A stretch of DNA of 31,901 nt from JBKBKN01 sp046294625 (GTDB lineage: Bacteria; Bacteroidota; Bacteroidia; M30B66), in contig JBKBKN010000030.1 of NCBI GenBank assembly GCA_046294625.1, forward strand, positions 1-31,901. Reading direction: 5' to 3'. Numbering within the stretch: position 1 is the first letter of the stretch; the number at the start of each line of letters is the position of its first letter. The notes under the pieces were generated by a model, which was not told the origin of the DNA, did no database searches, and saw nothing but the letters and a program-made list of their open reading frames with translations. Position numbers and translations under genes: made by a program. Shown one piece after another: positions 6,955 through 14,107 of the stretch.

Positions 6955-9139
6955 GACATTAAAGAAAAATACAAAAACAGAGGAGCGCATTGCTTTAGAA
7001 ACTTTAGCTAATCCTGATTTCTCACTTCTCAGCGACTTCGACATCTTTCTGTTCAAACAAGGAAAGCATTATAAACTCTATGATAAATTAGGTGCTCATA
7101 TTGTAAATGTGAATGGGGTAGAAGGAACCTTTTTTGCAGTGTGGGCGCCCAATGCAGCGAATGTTTCTGTGATAGGCGACTTCAATGAATGGAATCCTGA
7201 AATGAATCACTTGAAAGCGCGCTGGGATGGCAGTGGAATTTGGGAAGGTTTCGTGCCCGGGGTAGGTCATGGTAGTCTTTACAAGTATATGCTGAAAAAT
7301 GCCCATAGTGGTAGGGTTTTCGAAAAGTTTGATCCATTTGCCTATTTCAATGAATTGCCCCCCAAACGTGCATCTATTGTATGGGATTTGCAATATTCCT
7401 GGAAGGATACTGAATGGCGCAAATCGAGAAAAAACAAAGATCTGAAAGCTCCAATGTCCATCTACGAAGTGCATTTGGGTTCATGGAAGCGCAACTCATC
7501 TGCCGAAGATGATTATTTGAGCTATCGCCAATTGGCCAACGATTTGGTGAAATATGTTAAAGAAATGGGATTTACCCATGTGGAGTTTATGCCGCTTACA
7601 GAGCATCCCTATGCAGGCTCCTGGGGCTATCAGACTACAGGTTATTTTGCACCAACGTCCAGATTTGGCACACCTCAGGATTTTATGCAGTTGATTGATG
7701 TATTGCATCAAAACGATATCGGTGTAATCATGGATTGGGTGCCTTCACATTTTCCTGAAGATAGTTATGCTTTAGCGCAATTTGATGGCACGCATCTCTA
7801 TGAACATGCAGATCCACGCAAGGGTTTTCACCCCGACTGGAAAAGCTTGATTTTCAATTATGGACGTTACGAAGTTCGTGCATTTCTGATTAGTTCAGCC
7901 ATGTTTTGGCTGGAGAAATACAATATTGATGGACTTCGTGTGGATGCCGTTGCTTCTATGCTCTATCTCGACTATTCGCGCAACGACGGTGAATGGGAAG
8001 CCAATGTGTATGGCGGAAACGAAAATCTAGAAGCCATTTCCTTCCTTAAAGAATTGAATGAAACGGTTTACAGTAATTTCCCAGATGTACATATGATTGC
8101 AGAGGAATCTACTTCATGGCCGATGGTTTCCAAGCCAGTTTATTTGGGAGGTTTAGGCTTTGGACAAAAATGGATGATGGGTTGGATGCACGATACACTC
8201 AAATATTTCTCTACCGACCCGATTTACCGCGAATATCATCAGAATGACATTACCTTCTCGATCTATTACGCCTTTACTGAAAATTTCATGCTCCCGCTTT
8301 CGCACGATGAAGTGGTGCATGGCAAGCAGGCATTGATTTCCAAAATGCCTGGTGATGAGTGGCAAAGGTTTGCCAATCTACGAGCATTATATAGCCAAAT
8401 GTTTATGCATCCCGGCACCAAGTTGATCTTTATGGGCGGTGAATTTGCTCAATACAGCGAGTGGAACTATCAACATAGCCTCGATTGGCATCTGCTAGAA
8501 TACGAGCCTCACAAAAAGACGCAAAATTTTGTCAAGCGATTGAATGCGATCTATAAGTCAGAGCCTGCACTTTACCAATTGCAATTCGACCATCGTGGTT
8601 TTGAATGGATTGATCTCAATGACCGTCAAAACTCAGTGATTAGTTATATTCGCAGAGCTGAAAATCCTAATGATTTTCTTGTTGTGGTGCTCAATCTGAC
8701 ACCCGTTCCTAGAGAAAACTACCGCATTGGTGTGCCGATGGATACCTCCTACGAAGTTATTCTCAACAGTGATGATAAAGCTTATTTTGGAAGCGGGATG
8801 GAAATCAAAACTACAATTAAGGCCGATAGCTTTGAAAAACACGGACGAGAATATTCTTTGAATCTAATTCTGCCGCCTTTGAGCTGTATCGTGCTCAAGC
8901 CTGTTTTGGGAAAGTCTAAAGCCAAGGCTAAAGCGGAAACAGCAAAAGCAAGCACTGCCAAGGCTAAGGTAACAAAGGATAAAACTGAAAAAGCTGCTTC
9001 CGCTAAAACTGCCACTGCAAAAGCGAAAACCGAAAAAACGGAGACCAAACCAGAAACAAAAACAAGCTCCGTAGCCAAATCAAAGAATAAAATTAAATCA
9101 GAAGTCTTGGCAAAAACGGTGAAGGGTAGTAAGCAGTAG
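6947..9139 (+). CDS. glgB: 1,4-alpha-glucan branching enzyme with Lys/Ala-rich C-terminal tail
   Basis: 730 residues. GlgB cuts alpha-1,4 chains and rejoins them as alpha-1,6 branches in glycogen (GH13). An N-terminal CBM48-like domain covers ~60-140 (FFAVWAPNAANVSVIGDFNEWNP). The catalytic barrel shows EHPYAGSWGYQTTGYFAPTS, the nucleophile in GLRVDAVASMLYLDYSR (Asp333), the acid/base Glu in MIAEESTSWP (386/387) and the transition-state Asp in LSHDEVVHGK (Asp454). The all-beta C-domain ends with PPLSCIVLKP near residue 653. From residue 656 to 730 (bases 8912-9136) there is a low-complexity tail of Lys, Ala, Thr, Ser and Glu (KAKAKAETAKASTAKAK...), not part of the normal enzyme. It overlaps mak by 8 nt and is followed by a hairpin terminator. 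Confidence 0.96.
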   Translation: MSKTLKKNTKTEERIALETLANPDFSLLSDFDIFLFKQGKHYKLYDKLGAHIVNVNGVEGTFFAVWAPNAANVSVIGDFNEWNPEMNHLKARWDGSGIWEGFVPGVGHGSLYKYMLKNAHSGRVFEKFDPFAYFNELPPKRASIVWDLQYSWKDTEWRKSRKNKDLKAPMSIYEVHLGSWKRNSSAEDDYLSYRQLANDLVKYVKEMGFTHVEFMPLTEHPYAGSWGYQTTGYFAPTSRFGTPQDFMQLIDVLHQNDIGVIMDWVPSHFPEDSYALAQFDGTHLYEHADPRKGFHPDWKSLIFNYGRYEVRAFLISSAMFWLEKYNIDGLRVDAVASMLYLDYSRNDGEWEANVYGGNENLEAISFLKELNETVYSNFPDVHMIAEESTSWPMVSKPVYLGGLGFGQKWMMGWMHDTLKYFSTDPIYREYHQNDITFSIYYAFTENFMLPLSHDEVVHGKQALISKMPGDEWQRFANLRALYSQMFMHPGTKLIFMGGEFAQYSEWNYQHSLDWHLLEYEPHKKTQNFVKRLNAIYKSEPALYQLQFDHRGFEWIDLNDRQNSVISYIRRAENPNDFLVVVLNLTPVPRENYRIGVPMDTSYEVILNSDDKAYFGSGMEIKTTIKADSFEKHGREYSLNLILPPLSCIVLKPVLGKSKAKAKAETAKASTAKAKVTKDKTEKAASAKTATAKAKTEKTETKPETKTSSVAKSKNKIKSEVLAKTVKGSKQ

Positions 9140-9242
9140 GCTTAAGCAGGTTAATATTGTTATCTGCTAAGAAGGTTTATGTCTGCCTTGATTTTTTAAC
9201 CATTTCAACATAATTCATTCTTTGTAATTGTGCTATGACCAT

Positions 9243-9281
9243 AATTTTGTGTTTCCATTTTCATGGAAACACAAAATTTTT
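9243..9281. terminator. Strong hairpin terminator, probably bidirectional
   Basis: AATTTTGTGTTTCCAT (9243-9258) and its perfect reverse complement (9263-9278) form a 16-bp stem with a TTTC loop, followed by further T residues. It lies between the converging ends of glgB (+) and the SulP pseudogene (-), as expected for a terminator serving both. The rest of 9140-9420 shows no gene. Confidence 0.75.
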
Positions 9282-9420
9282 AGAATCTAAATCATTTGTA
9301 TTTTTAAATTCGTTGAGCTTGATTTTGTGAAAATTAGATATAAAGCTAAAATTTAAAATCATTTCCCATTAGGCCGGATAATAATTAAGCCTGAAAGTCT
9401 TTATTGTGCTGAACAAATAT

Positions 9421-10963
9421 TCAGGTAAAGCCTCTTGTAAAAAACTGAAGGTCATCAGTCACCACTTTATAAGTTGAATCTTCCATCACATTCACATCGA
9501 TGATTTCTTCTGCGTTTTTGAGCAGCTGTCGGCAGTCGGGACTAAGATGCCTTAAATGAACCTTTTTACCCACTTTGTGATATCGTTCAGTAATTTTATT
9601 CAGTGCTTCTATAGCCGACATATCCACTACTCGGCTTTAGGCAAAGTCGATAATCACTTCTGTTGGATCGTTTAGTACATCAAACTTTTCATTGAATGCA
9701 ATGACCGAACCAAAAAACAATGAACCATAGATTTCGTAATGTTTCACGCCGCTGTCATCCACATATTCCTCGCTCTGATGCGCTTTGCATTATCCCAGGC
9801 AAAAACCAAGGCAGCAATGATTACCGCCAAGGCAAGATTATGTAAAATCACAGTTACCAAGGCAACCAACACCATCACGAGTATATCAGATTTGGGCATT
9901 TTAGTAAAAGTTTTCAGACTTGCCCACTCAAATGTGCCTACTGCCGCCATAATCATCAGACTGGTGAATGCTGCCATAGGCACTTTCTCAATCAAACTTG
10001 AGCCAAACAACACGAACACCAAGAGCATCACCGCCGCAACAATTCCGTAGTGGCGTGCCATTGCGCCGTTAGAGACATTGATTAAACTCTGCCCCATCAT
10101 GGCACATTCACCCATACCGGAAAATAATCCCGACTGCAGATTTGCTGCTCCCTGCGCCATATCTTCTTTATTGCCATGTCCGTGTATTTTTGTGATTTCG
10201 TCTACGATATTTAAAGTTAGTAAGCTTTCAACCAAACCTACGCCGGCCACAATGGCTGCATAGGGAAAAATAACTATCAAGGTTTCCAGATTAATGGGAA
10301 CAGTGGGAATGTGAAAAGGTGGAAAACCGCCTTGAATAGAAGCGATGTCACCAACTGTTTTGGTATCAATTCCCAAAAAGGCCACCAAACCAAACACGGT
10401 TAAAATTGCTGTCAAGGATGCCGGAATCACTTTGGTAACACATAGCAGACCCCAAATAATCAACATGGTAAGAAAGGCAAGTCCAAGCAAAATGTAAAGT
10501 GGATTACCACTCAAACATGTGCCATTCGAGTCTTTGAATTGATCTTACTGCGACATGAAAATGATAATGGCCAAGCCATTTACAATACCAAAAATGACAG
10601 GGTGAGGAACCAATCGAATTAATTTCTCCAAGCGCAAGAAACCGGCAGTCATCTGCATGATCCCGGCCAGAATCTCTGTAGCAAAAATATATTCTACCCA
10701 TGACTTTTAGCAAGTGTAACGATTACCACAGCAACGGCTCCTGTGGCTCCTGAAATCATTCGCGGACGTCCACCGAAGATGGAAGTCACCAAGCCCATCA
10801 TAAATGCAGCATATAGACCTGTTAAGGGTAATCGACCGGCAATAAGTGCAAATGCAACTGCTTCAGGAACCAAAGCCAAAGCCACTGTGAGCCCCGATAG
10901 TACTTCTGTTTTGTAATTTACTTTTTGCGTTAAATCGAATAGGTTGAAGAATTTTTTCATCAA
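9421..10963 (-). pseudogene. SulP-family inorganic anion transporter pseudogene (two stops, two frameshifts)
   Basis: Reading 10963 to 9421 gives a full ~510-residue SulP permease with a C-terminal STAS domain. The N-terminus FFNLFDLTQKVNYKTEVLSG...LVPEAVAFALIAG is typical, as are GGRPRMISGATGAVAVV, RLVPHPVIFGIVNGLAIIIFMSQ, GLVESLLTLNIVDE and GNKEDMAQGAANLQSGLFSGMGECAMMGQSLIN. The STAS domain has RVVDMSAIEALNKI. Lesions: a one-base deletion in the C run at 10697-10699 (plus strand); TAA at 10547-10545 where Leu is expected in MSQ-L-DQFK; a one-base deletion near 9766-9767 before YVDDSGVKHYEIYG; and TAA at 9639-9637 just before SRVVDMSAIEAL. Family members move sulfate, bicarbonate or other anions; the substrate is not determinable. 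Two nonsense and two frameshift changes make function very unlikely. Confidence 0.88.
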
Positions 10964-11101
10964 AGGATATATGTTAAGGGAATCAACGTCAAGAATCGGA
11001 TCCGCTTTAGTTCAGAGAAAGGACGTGGGTTAAAGCCCCCAACGACTTTCTAATTGCGCGATTTTTCAGAATAGACTTTTTCTCTTTCTTATTTTCGGCG
11101 G

Positions 11102-11109
11102 CAAATATA
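11102..11109 (-). promoter_or_regulatory. Possible -7 element upstream of SulP pseudogene
   Basis: On the minus strand the sequence is TATATTTG, an exact match to TAnnTTTG. No good -33 TTG at ~19 nt was found (nearest TTTTG is 27 nt upstream). Transcription would start near 11095. Confidence 0.4.
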
Positions 11110-11252
11110 GGGTTTAATCTATTTTTAATCTTTTGACAAAAAGAAACATGTCAGCAATAAGGGGGTTGAGCTTTGATGATTAGTCCACAAAATTGTTTTA
11201 CATAGCATAGGGCATATTTTTATTTCGTGTATGCATTCGATTGAAGATTCCT

Positions 11253-11260
11253 TACTTTTG
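11253..11260 (+). promoter_or_regulatory. Possible -7 element (TACTTTTG) of lipoprotein gene
   Basis: TACTTTTG matches TAnnTTTG and ends 20 nt before the ATG at 11281, a short leader typical of this phylum. The -33 element is not clear. AAGGA at 11272-11276 could act as a weak ribosome binding site. Confidence 0.45.
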
Positions 11261-11280
11261 GATGATTATAAAAGGAAATC

Positions 11281-11655
11281 ATGCGCTACATTTATTGCTT
11301 TCTCTTACTTTTTTGCATCACAGTTTTCCAATCCTGTGGTCCAGATCAAACGACAGAAATGTGCACCATGGAATTTCGAACAATTGGCGTGATCGTAAAT
11401 GGTGCAAATCTTGATGATTATTTTACCATTAGAGTGAAGACTGGTGATACCTTACGATTTTCAAATAATGGATTTCATAGCAATTATTACATCGTTTTAG
11501 ATGATAATTATCAAAAAATCATTGAACGAAAATCAGAACCTTTCCTATTTATCGGCAATGAAAATGGAGAAATTAGAGTAAGCGAAACGTTTGTAATAAA
11601 AGCCGATGAATGCCACATTAATAAAGTGAGTGGCCCTGAAGTCATTAATTTATAA
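11281..11655 (+). CDS. Small predicted lipoprotein, function unknown
   Basis: 124 residues. The N-terminus is a signal peptide with a lipobox: MRYIYCFLLLFCITVFQSCG, with Cys19 the probable lipidated residue after a hydrophobic stretch. The mature ~105 residues are strand-rich (FRTIGVIVNGANLDDYFTIRV, DTLRFSNNGF, YYIVLDDNYQKII) and contain two further Cys (CTMEF and ECHIN) that could form a disulphide. This resembles small beta-sandwich lipoproteins of Bacteroidota, but I do not recognise a family. The DUF2200 gene starts 17 nt after its stop, so the two may be co-transcribed. Confidence 0.75.
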   Translation: MRYIYCFLLLFCITVFQSCGPDQTTEMCTMEFRTIGVIVNGANLDDYFTIRVKTGDTLRFSNNGFHSNYYIVLDDNYQKIIERKSEPFLFIGNENGEIRVSETFVIKADECHINKVSGPEVINL

Positions 11656-11672
11656 TCACTTTATACCTAATC

Positions 11673-12037
11673 ATGATGAACACCACACCTGAACACGATC
11701 GCAGAATGGCAGAAATGACCTTCGCATCGGTTTATCCTCATTATGTTACAAAGGTTGAGAAAAAAGGTAGAACGATTCAGGAATTGCATCAGGTTATAGA
11801 ATGGCTCACCGGCTTTGATGAGCAAGCTTTGCGCAAGTTGATCAATGAAAAAGTAAAAACTTTGCAACTTTCTTTAGTCGCGCCACCTTACACCCTCATT
11901 CAAACCTAATTAAAGGCAGCATCTGCGGTTATAAAATTGAAGAAATTGAAAATCCTTTCACGCGACAGGTGTGTTATCTTGACAAACTGGTTGATGAACT
12001 TGCCAAAGGGCGTAGCTTAGACAAGGTTATGAGATAG
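11673..12037 (+). pseudogene. DUF2200 family gene broken by a one-base frameshift
   Basis: The first frame gives a clear DUF2200 start (MAEMTFASVYPHYVTKVEKKGR, then ELHQVIEWLTGF) but leaves the family pattern at residue ~62 and stops at 11907-11909. The second frame, from about 11858 to the TAG at 12035-12037, supplies the rest: FATFFSRATLHPHSNLIKG, then ICGYKIEEIENPFTRQVCYL and DKLVDELAKGRSLDKVM. Restoring one A in the A5 run at 11855-11859 joins the two into a ~121-residue protein of normal length. DUF2200 proteins are small and of unknown function. With a single homopolymer lesion, a sequencing error is a real alternative, and the gene may be intact in the organism. Confidence 0.8.
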
Positions 12038-12112
12038 CTTTACAGCAATTTTCTATTTACAGCTGTGAATCAGAATACTGATAATTATCATTTTTTGCCA
12101 TTCCCCGTCTAA

Positions 12113-12120
12113 TACCTTTG
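12113..12120 (+). promoter_or_regulatory. Possible -7 element (TACCTTTG) of the GreA/GreB-like gene
   Basis: TACCTTTG fits TAnnTTTG and ends 18 nt before the ATG at 12139. The TTG inside it (12118) is in frame with the gene but is explained as promoter, so 12139 is preferred as the start. A TTTTTTG at 12091-12097 lies 15 nt upstream, closer than the usual spacing. Confidence 0.45.
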
Positions 12121-12138
12121 CGACAAACAAATCATACA

Positions 12139-12591
12139 ATGGAACCAAGAATACCAAAATCAACCATATTGCACGCCTGCATTATCAAGCAGCAACTCAT
12201 CATCTCCAACTTTGAAAGAGAAATCAAAAATTTAAAGGACGAAATTTATGGACAAGAGGTGATTCCGAGCCAAGGCGATTACAGCGCAGCCGAACGCACC
12301 GAAGTGCTCGAACGATATGAGCATGAATTGCTTTTTCTACAGGAAGAATTAAATGCACTAGAACGTATTAATCCGGATGTGCATTTCGACAAGGTTCAAC
12401 CGGGCGCTGTGGTAGTGACCAACCATCAGACTTTTTTCGTGAGTGTGTCTATTGAGCAAATAGAAGTGAACGACAACATCGTGTTTGGCCTATCGATTGA
12501 AGCGCCAATATATCAAACGATGAAATTCAAAAAAGCAGGAGACCATTTTTCCTTCAACACCAGAGAATATGCAATTTTGGAAGTGTATTGA
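12139..12591 (+). CDS. Small coiled-coil protein with GreA/GreB-like C-terminal domain
   Basis: 150 residues from ATG 12139 (MEPRIPKST). Residues ~15-82 are a charged helical hairpin: KQQLIISNFEREIKNLKDEI, then a linker with GDYSAAER, then TEVLERYEHELLFLQEELNALERI. Residues ~85-150 are strand-rich (VQPGAVVVTNHQTFFVSVSIEQIEV, IVFGLSIEAPIYQTMKFKKAGDHFSF). Helical hairpin plus a small FKBP-like beta domain is the plan of GreA/GreB transcript-cleavage factors and of short relatives common in Bacteroidota. The usual acidic tip (two Asp/Glu at the hairpin turn) is not obvious, so it may bind RNA polymerase without stimulating cleavage, or do something else. The assignment is by architecture only. 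Confidence 0.7.
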   Translation: MEPRIPKSTILHACIIKQQLIISNFEREIKNLKDEIYGQEVIPSQGDYSAAERTEVLERYEHELLFLQEELNALERINPDVHFDKVQPGAVVVTNHQTFFVSVSIEQIEVNDNIVFGLSIEAPIYQTMKFKKAGDHFSFNTREYAILEVY

Positions 12592-12694
12592 TAAATGCAT
12601 TTGAACTTACTAATATTGCGTTTTTTGTTTTAATTACGGCTAGGCTTGATTGGTTACTTTCGTGTTTAAATCTTTAGATGTTGTTTCAAGGCTA

Positions 12695-14107
12695 TCAATA
12701 ATTCCATCCAAAATTTCCTGATGCCTGAAAAAATAAAGCATAACTGAATGCTTCATTGGTCAGTAGATTGATTAACTGAACACGTGCGTTTACCAGATTG
12801 GTTTCACGTGCATTAATCAAGAATACCGAGCTTTCTCCGTTCAAAAATTTCTCTTGTTCAGCATTGAGTAAGAAGAATAGGTCATCCACTTGTTTTTTTT
12901 GTCTGTTGCAGAGCGAAGCGAAGGTTACGAAATTGTTGTAAGCAGCATCAAATCGCGCCAATACAGTAGCTTTGGTTTGGTCAAGCTGGAAATCAACTTG
13001 CTGAATGAGGGTTTTAGTAAACTTTAAATTTCCCCTTGCATTACGCAGAAATAAGGGAAAAGCTGCCGTTACCCCAAAAGTGAAATTGTTGTTATTGAAA
13101 GCCATGTTTCCAAGTGGATTCACGGAGGCAGACAAGGGATTGTAGTCTAAGTTTACGATAGGCTTCAAGAATTCCTGTCTAAATCGGCGCTCATAATCCA
13201 GATTTTTACGATTGATCTCTAATTTCAAAATATCCGGATGACTAATCATGGAAAAGCTTCTTAATCGTTCCAGCTCTTCTAAAGTGATTTGATTAGGTCG
13301 GTATTCCTGACTTACAGGAATGAAATTATCCGGAATCAAAACCGGATTCTCATTTTCATCCCACAAATTGGCAGACAGAAAAAGTCTGTTATTATTCAAT
13401 TCAAGCAGGGCTTGTTCAAGCTGAATATCTCGTTGCTGAAGGTTAATCGATGCCTCAACCGAATCAATAGGGGCGAGGTTTCCCAATACCACTAGATCTT
13501 TGATGGCATCTAATCTAATTTGAGCCAAATCTCGCGCTTCCTGAAAATTAAGGTATAGTTGATAAGCTTTAAACCATTCCCAATAAATACGAGCTACATT
13601 CACCAATACCTGGTTTACTACTTCAATTTGATCAGCTTCAGCTAAATCATCGAGCAGTTGAGCCTGACGCAGCACCCTTCGACGCTCATCGAAGAGCAGG
13701 TTTTGTCCTAAGGGTATCGACACGCCTACAAAATAGAGTCCATCGCTTGGGGTAAGTTTTTCCGGATTAAGAAAATCACCTCTTGATCTTTCTATCCCTC
13801 CACGCACATTTCCTATCCACATGGGCACATTGAGTTGGGTGTTCATCATGTTGTAGTACAACTTTTCATCAAACTGCTTCTCATCAAATTTGAATGCAGC
13901 AATTGGATCAAAAGCGCCTCTTGCGGCTAGTATTCTCTGTCGTGCAGCATCATTAAAACTAGCTGCTCTTTTCACCAGCGGATGAAAAGCATAGGTGGCA
14001 TTGAGCACTTCACTGATGGTAAGCACCCTTATACTATCAGACGCCTGACCTTGTGCCTGATCGAGTTGGAAAATGAAAATACTCAGGAGAATGAAATAGC
14101 GTTTCAT
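12695..14107 (-). CDS. TolC-family outer-membrane channel protein
   Basis: 470 residues. It has a signal peptide (MKRYFILLSIFIFQLDQAQG) and two outer-membrane-efflux repeats with long amphipathic helices. The first begins LTISEVLNATYAFHPLVKRAA and includes GAFDPIAAFKFDEKQ and VGVSIPLGQNLLFDERR. The second includes RSFSMISHPDILKLEINRKN, FTFGVTAAFPLFLRNARGNL and the closing helices FDAAYNNFVTFASL...EQEKFLNGESSVFLINARET. TolC proteins trimerise into an outer-membrane and periplasmic tunnel fed by an inner-membrane pump via an adaptor. Its start overlaps the adaptor stop by 4 nt (ATGA type), and it is the last gene of the ABC-HlyD-TolC operon. No terminator was recognised before the end of the GreA-like gene. 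Confidence 0.9.
   Translation of the reverse strand: MKRYFILLSIFIFQLDQAQGQASDSIRVLTISEVLNATYAFHPLVKRAASFNDAARQRILAARGAFDPIAAFKFDEKQFDEKLYYNMMNTQLNVPMWIGNVRGGIERSRGDFLNPEKLTPSDGLYFVGVSIPLGQNLLFDERRRVLRQAQLLDDLAEADQIEVVNQVLVNVARIYWEWFKAYQLYLNFQEARDLAQIRLDAIKDLVVLGNLAPIDSVEASINLQQRDIQLEQALLELNNNRLFLSANLWDENENPVLIPDNFIPVSQEYRPNQITLEELERLRSFSMISHPDILKLEINRKNLDYERRFRQEFLKPIVNLDYNPLSASVNPLGNMAFNNNNFTFGVTAAFPLFLRNARGNLKFTKTLIQQVDFQLDQTKATVLARFDAAYNNFVTFASLCNRQKKQVDDLFFLLNAEQEKFLNGESSVFLINARETNLVNARVQLINLLTNEAFSYALFFQASGNFGWNY

Larger units (their letters stand above)
10964..11280. other. Intergenic region between divergent SulP pseudogene and lipoprotein gene
   Basis: 317 bp with no convincing coding sequence. 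It holds a minus-strand TATATTTG (11109-11102) that could be the -7 element of the SulP gene, a leader of ~130 nt with a small GC-rich hairpin on the minus strand (around 11023-11043: CGT-GGG pairing with CCC-ACG across a bulge), and a plus-strand TACTTTTG (11253-11260) for the lipoprotein gene. No known riboswitch was recognised. Confidence 0.5.

Noticed and set aside
8782..9078. Minus-strand open frame opposite the glgB tail (Val/Ala/Leu/Phe-rich)
   Set aside because: It is the antisense of the Lys/Ala/Thr codons of the GlgB tail and only looks like a membrane protein for that reason.
9739..10263. Plus-strand open frames opposite the SulP gene
   Set aside because: Shadows of a coding strand with strong SulP motifs on the minus strand; their translations have no recognisable domain.
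11850..11865. Programmed -1 frameshift in the DUF2200 gene
   Set aside because: The run has only five A and the zero-frame codons are GTA AAA ACT, which do not make a canonical X XXY YYZ slippery heptamer. No downstream stimulatory hairpin was seen.
12800..12820. parS-like sequence GGTTTCACGTGCATTA inside the tolC-like gene
   Set aside because: Only the core CACGTG and one arm agree with TGTTTCACGTGAAACA (12 of 16). Other half-sites (9740, 17775) match even less. None is a convincing parS.
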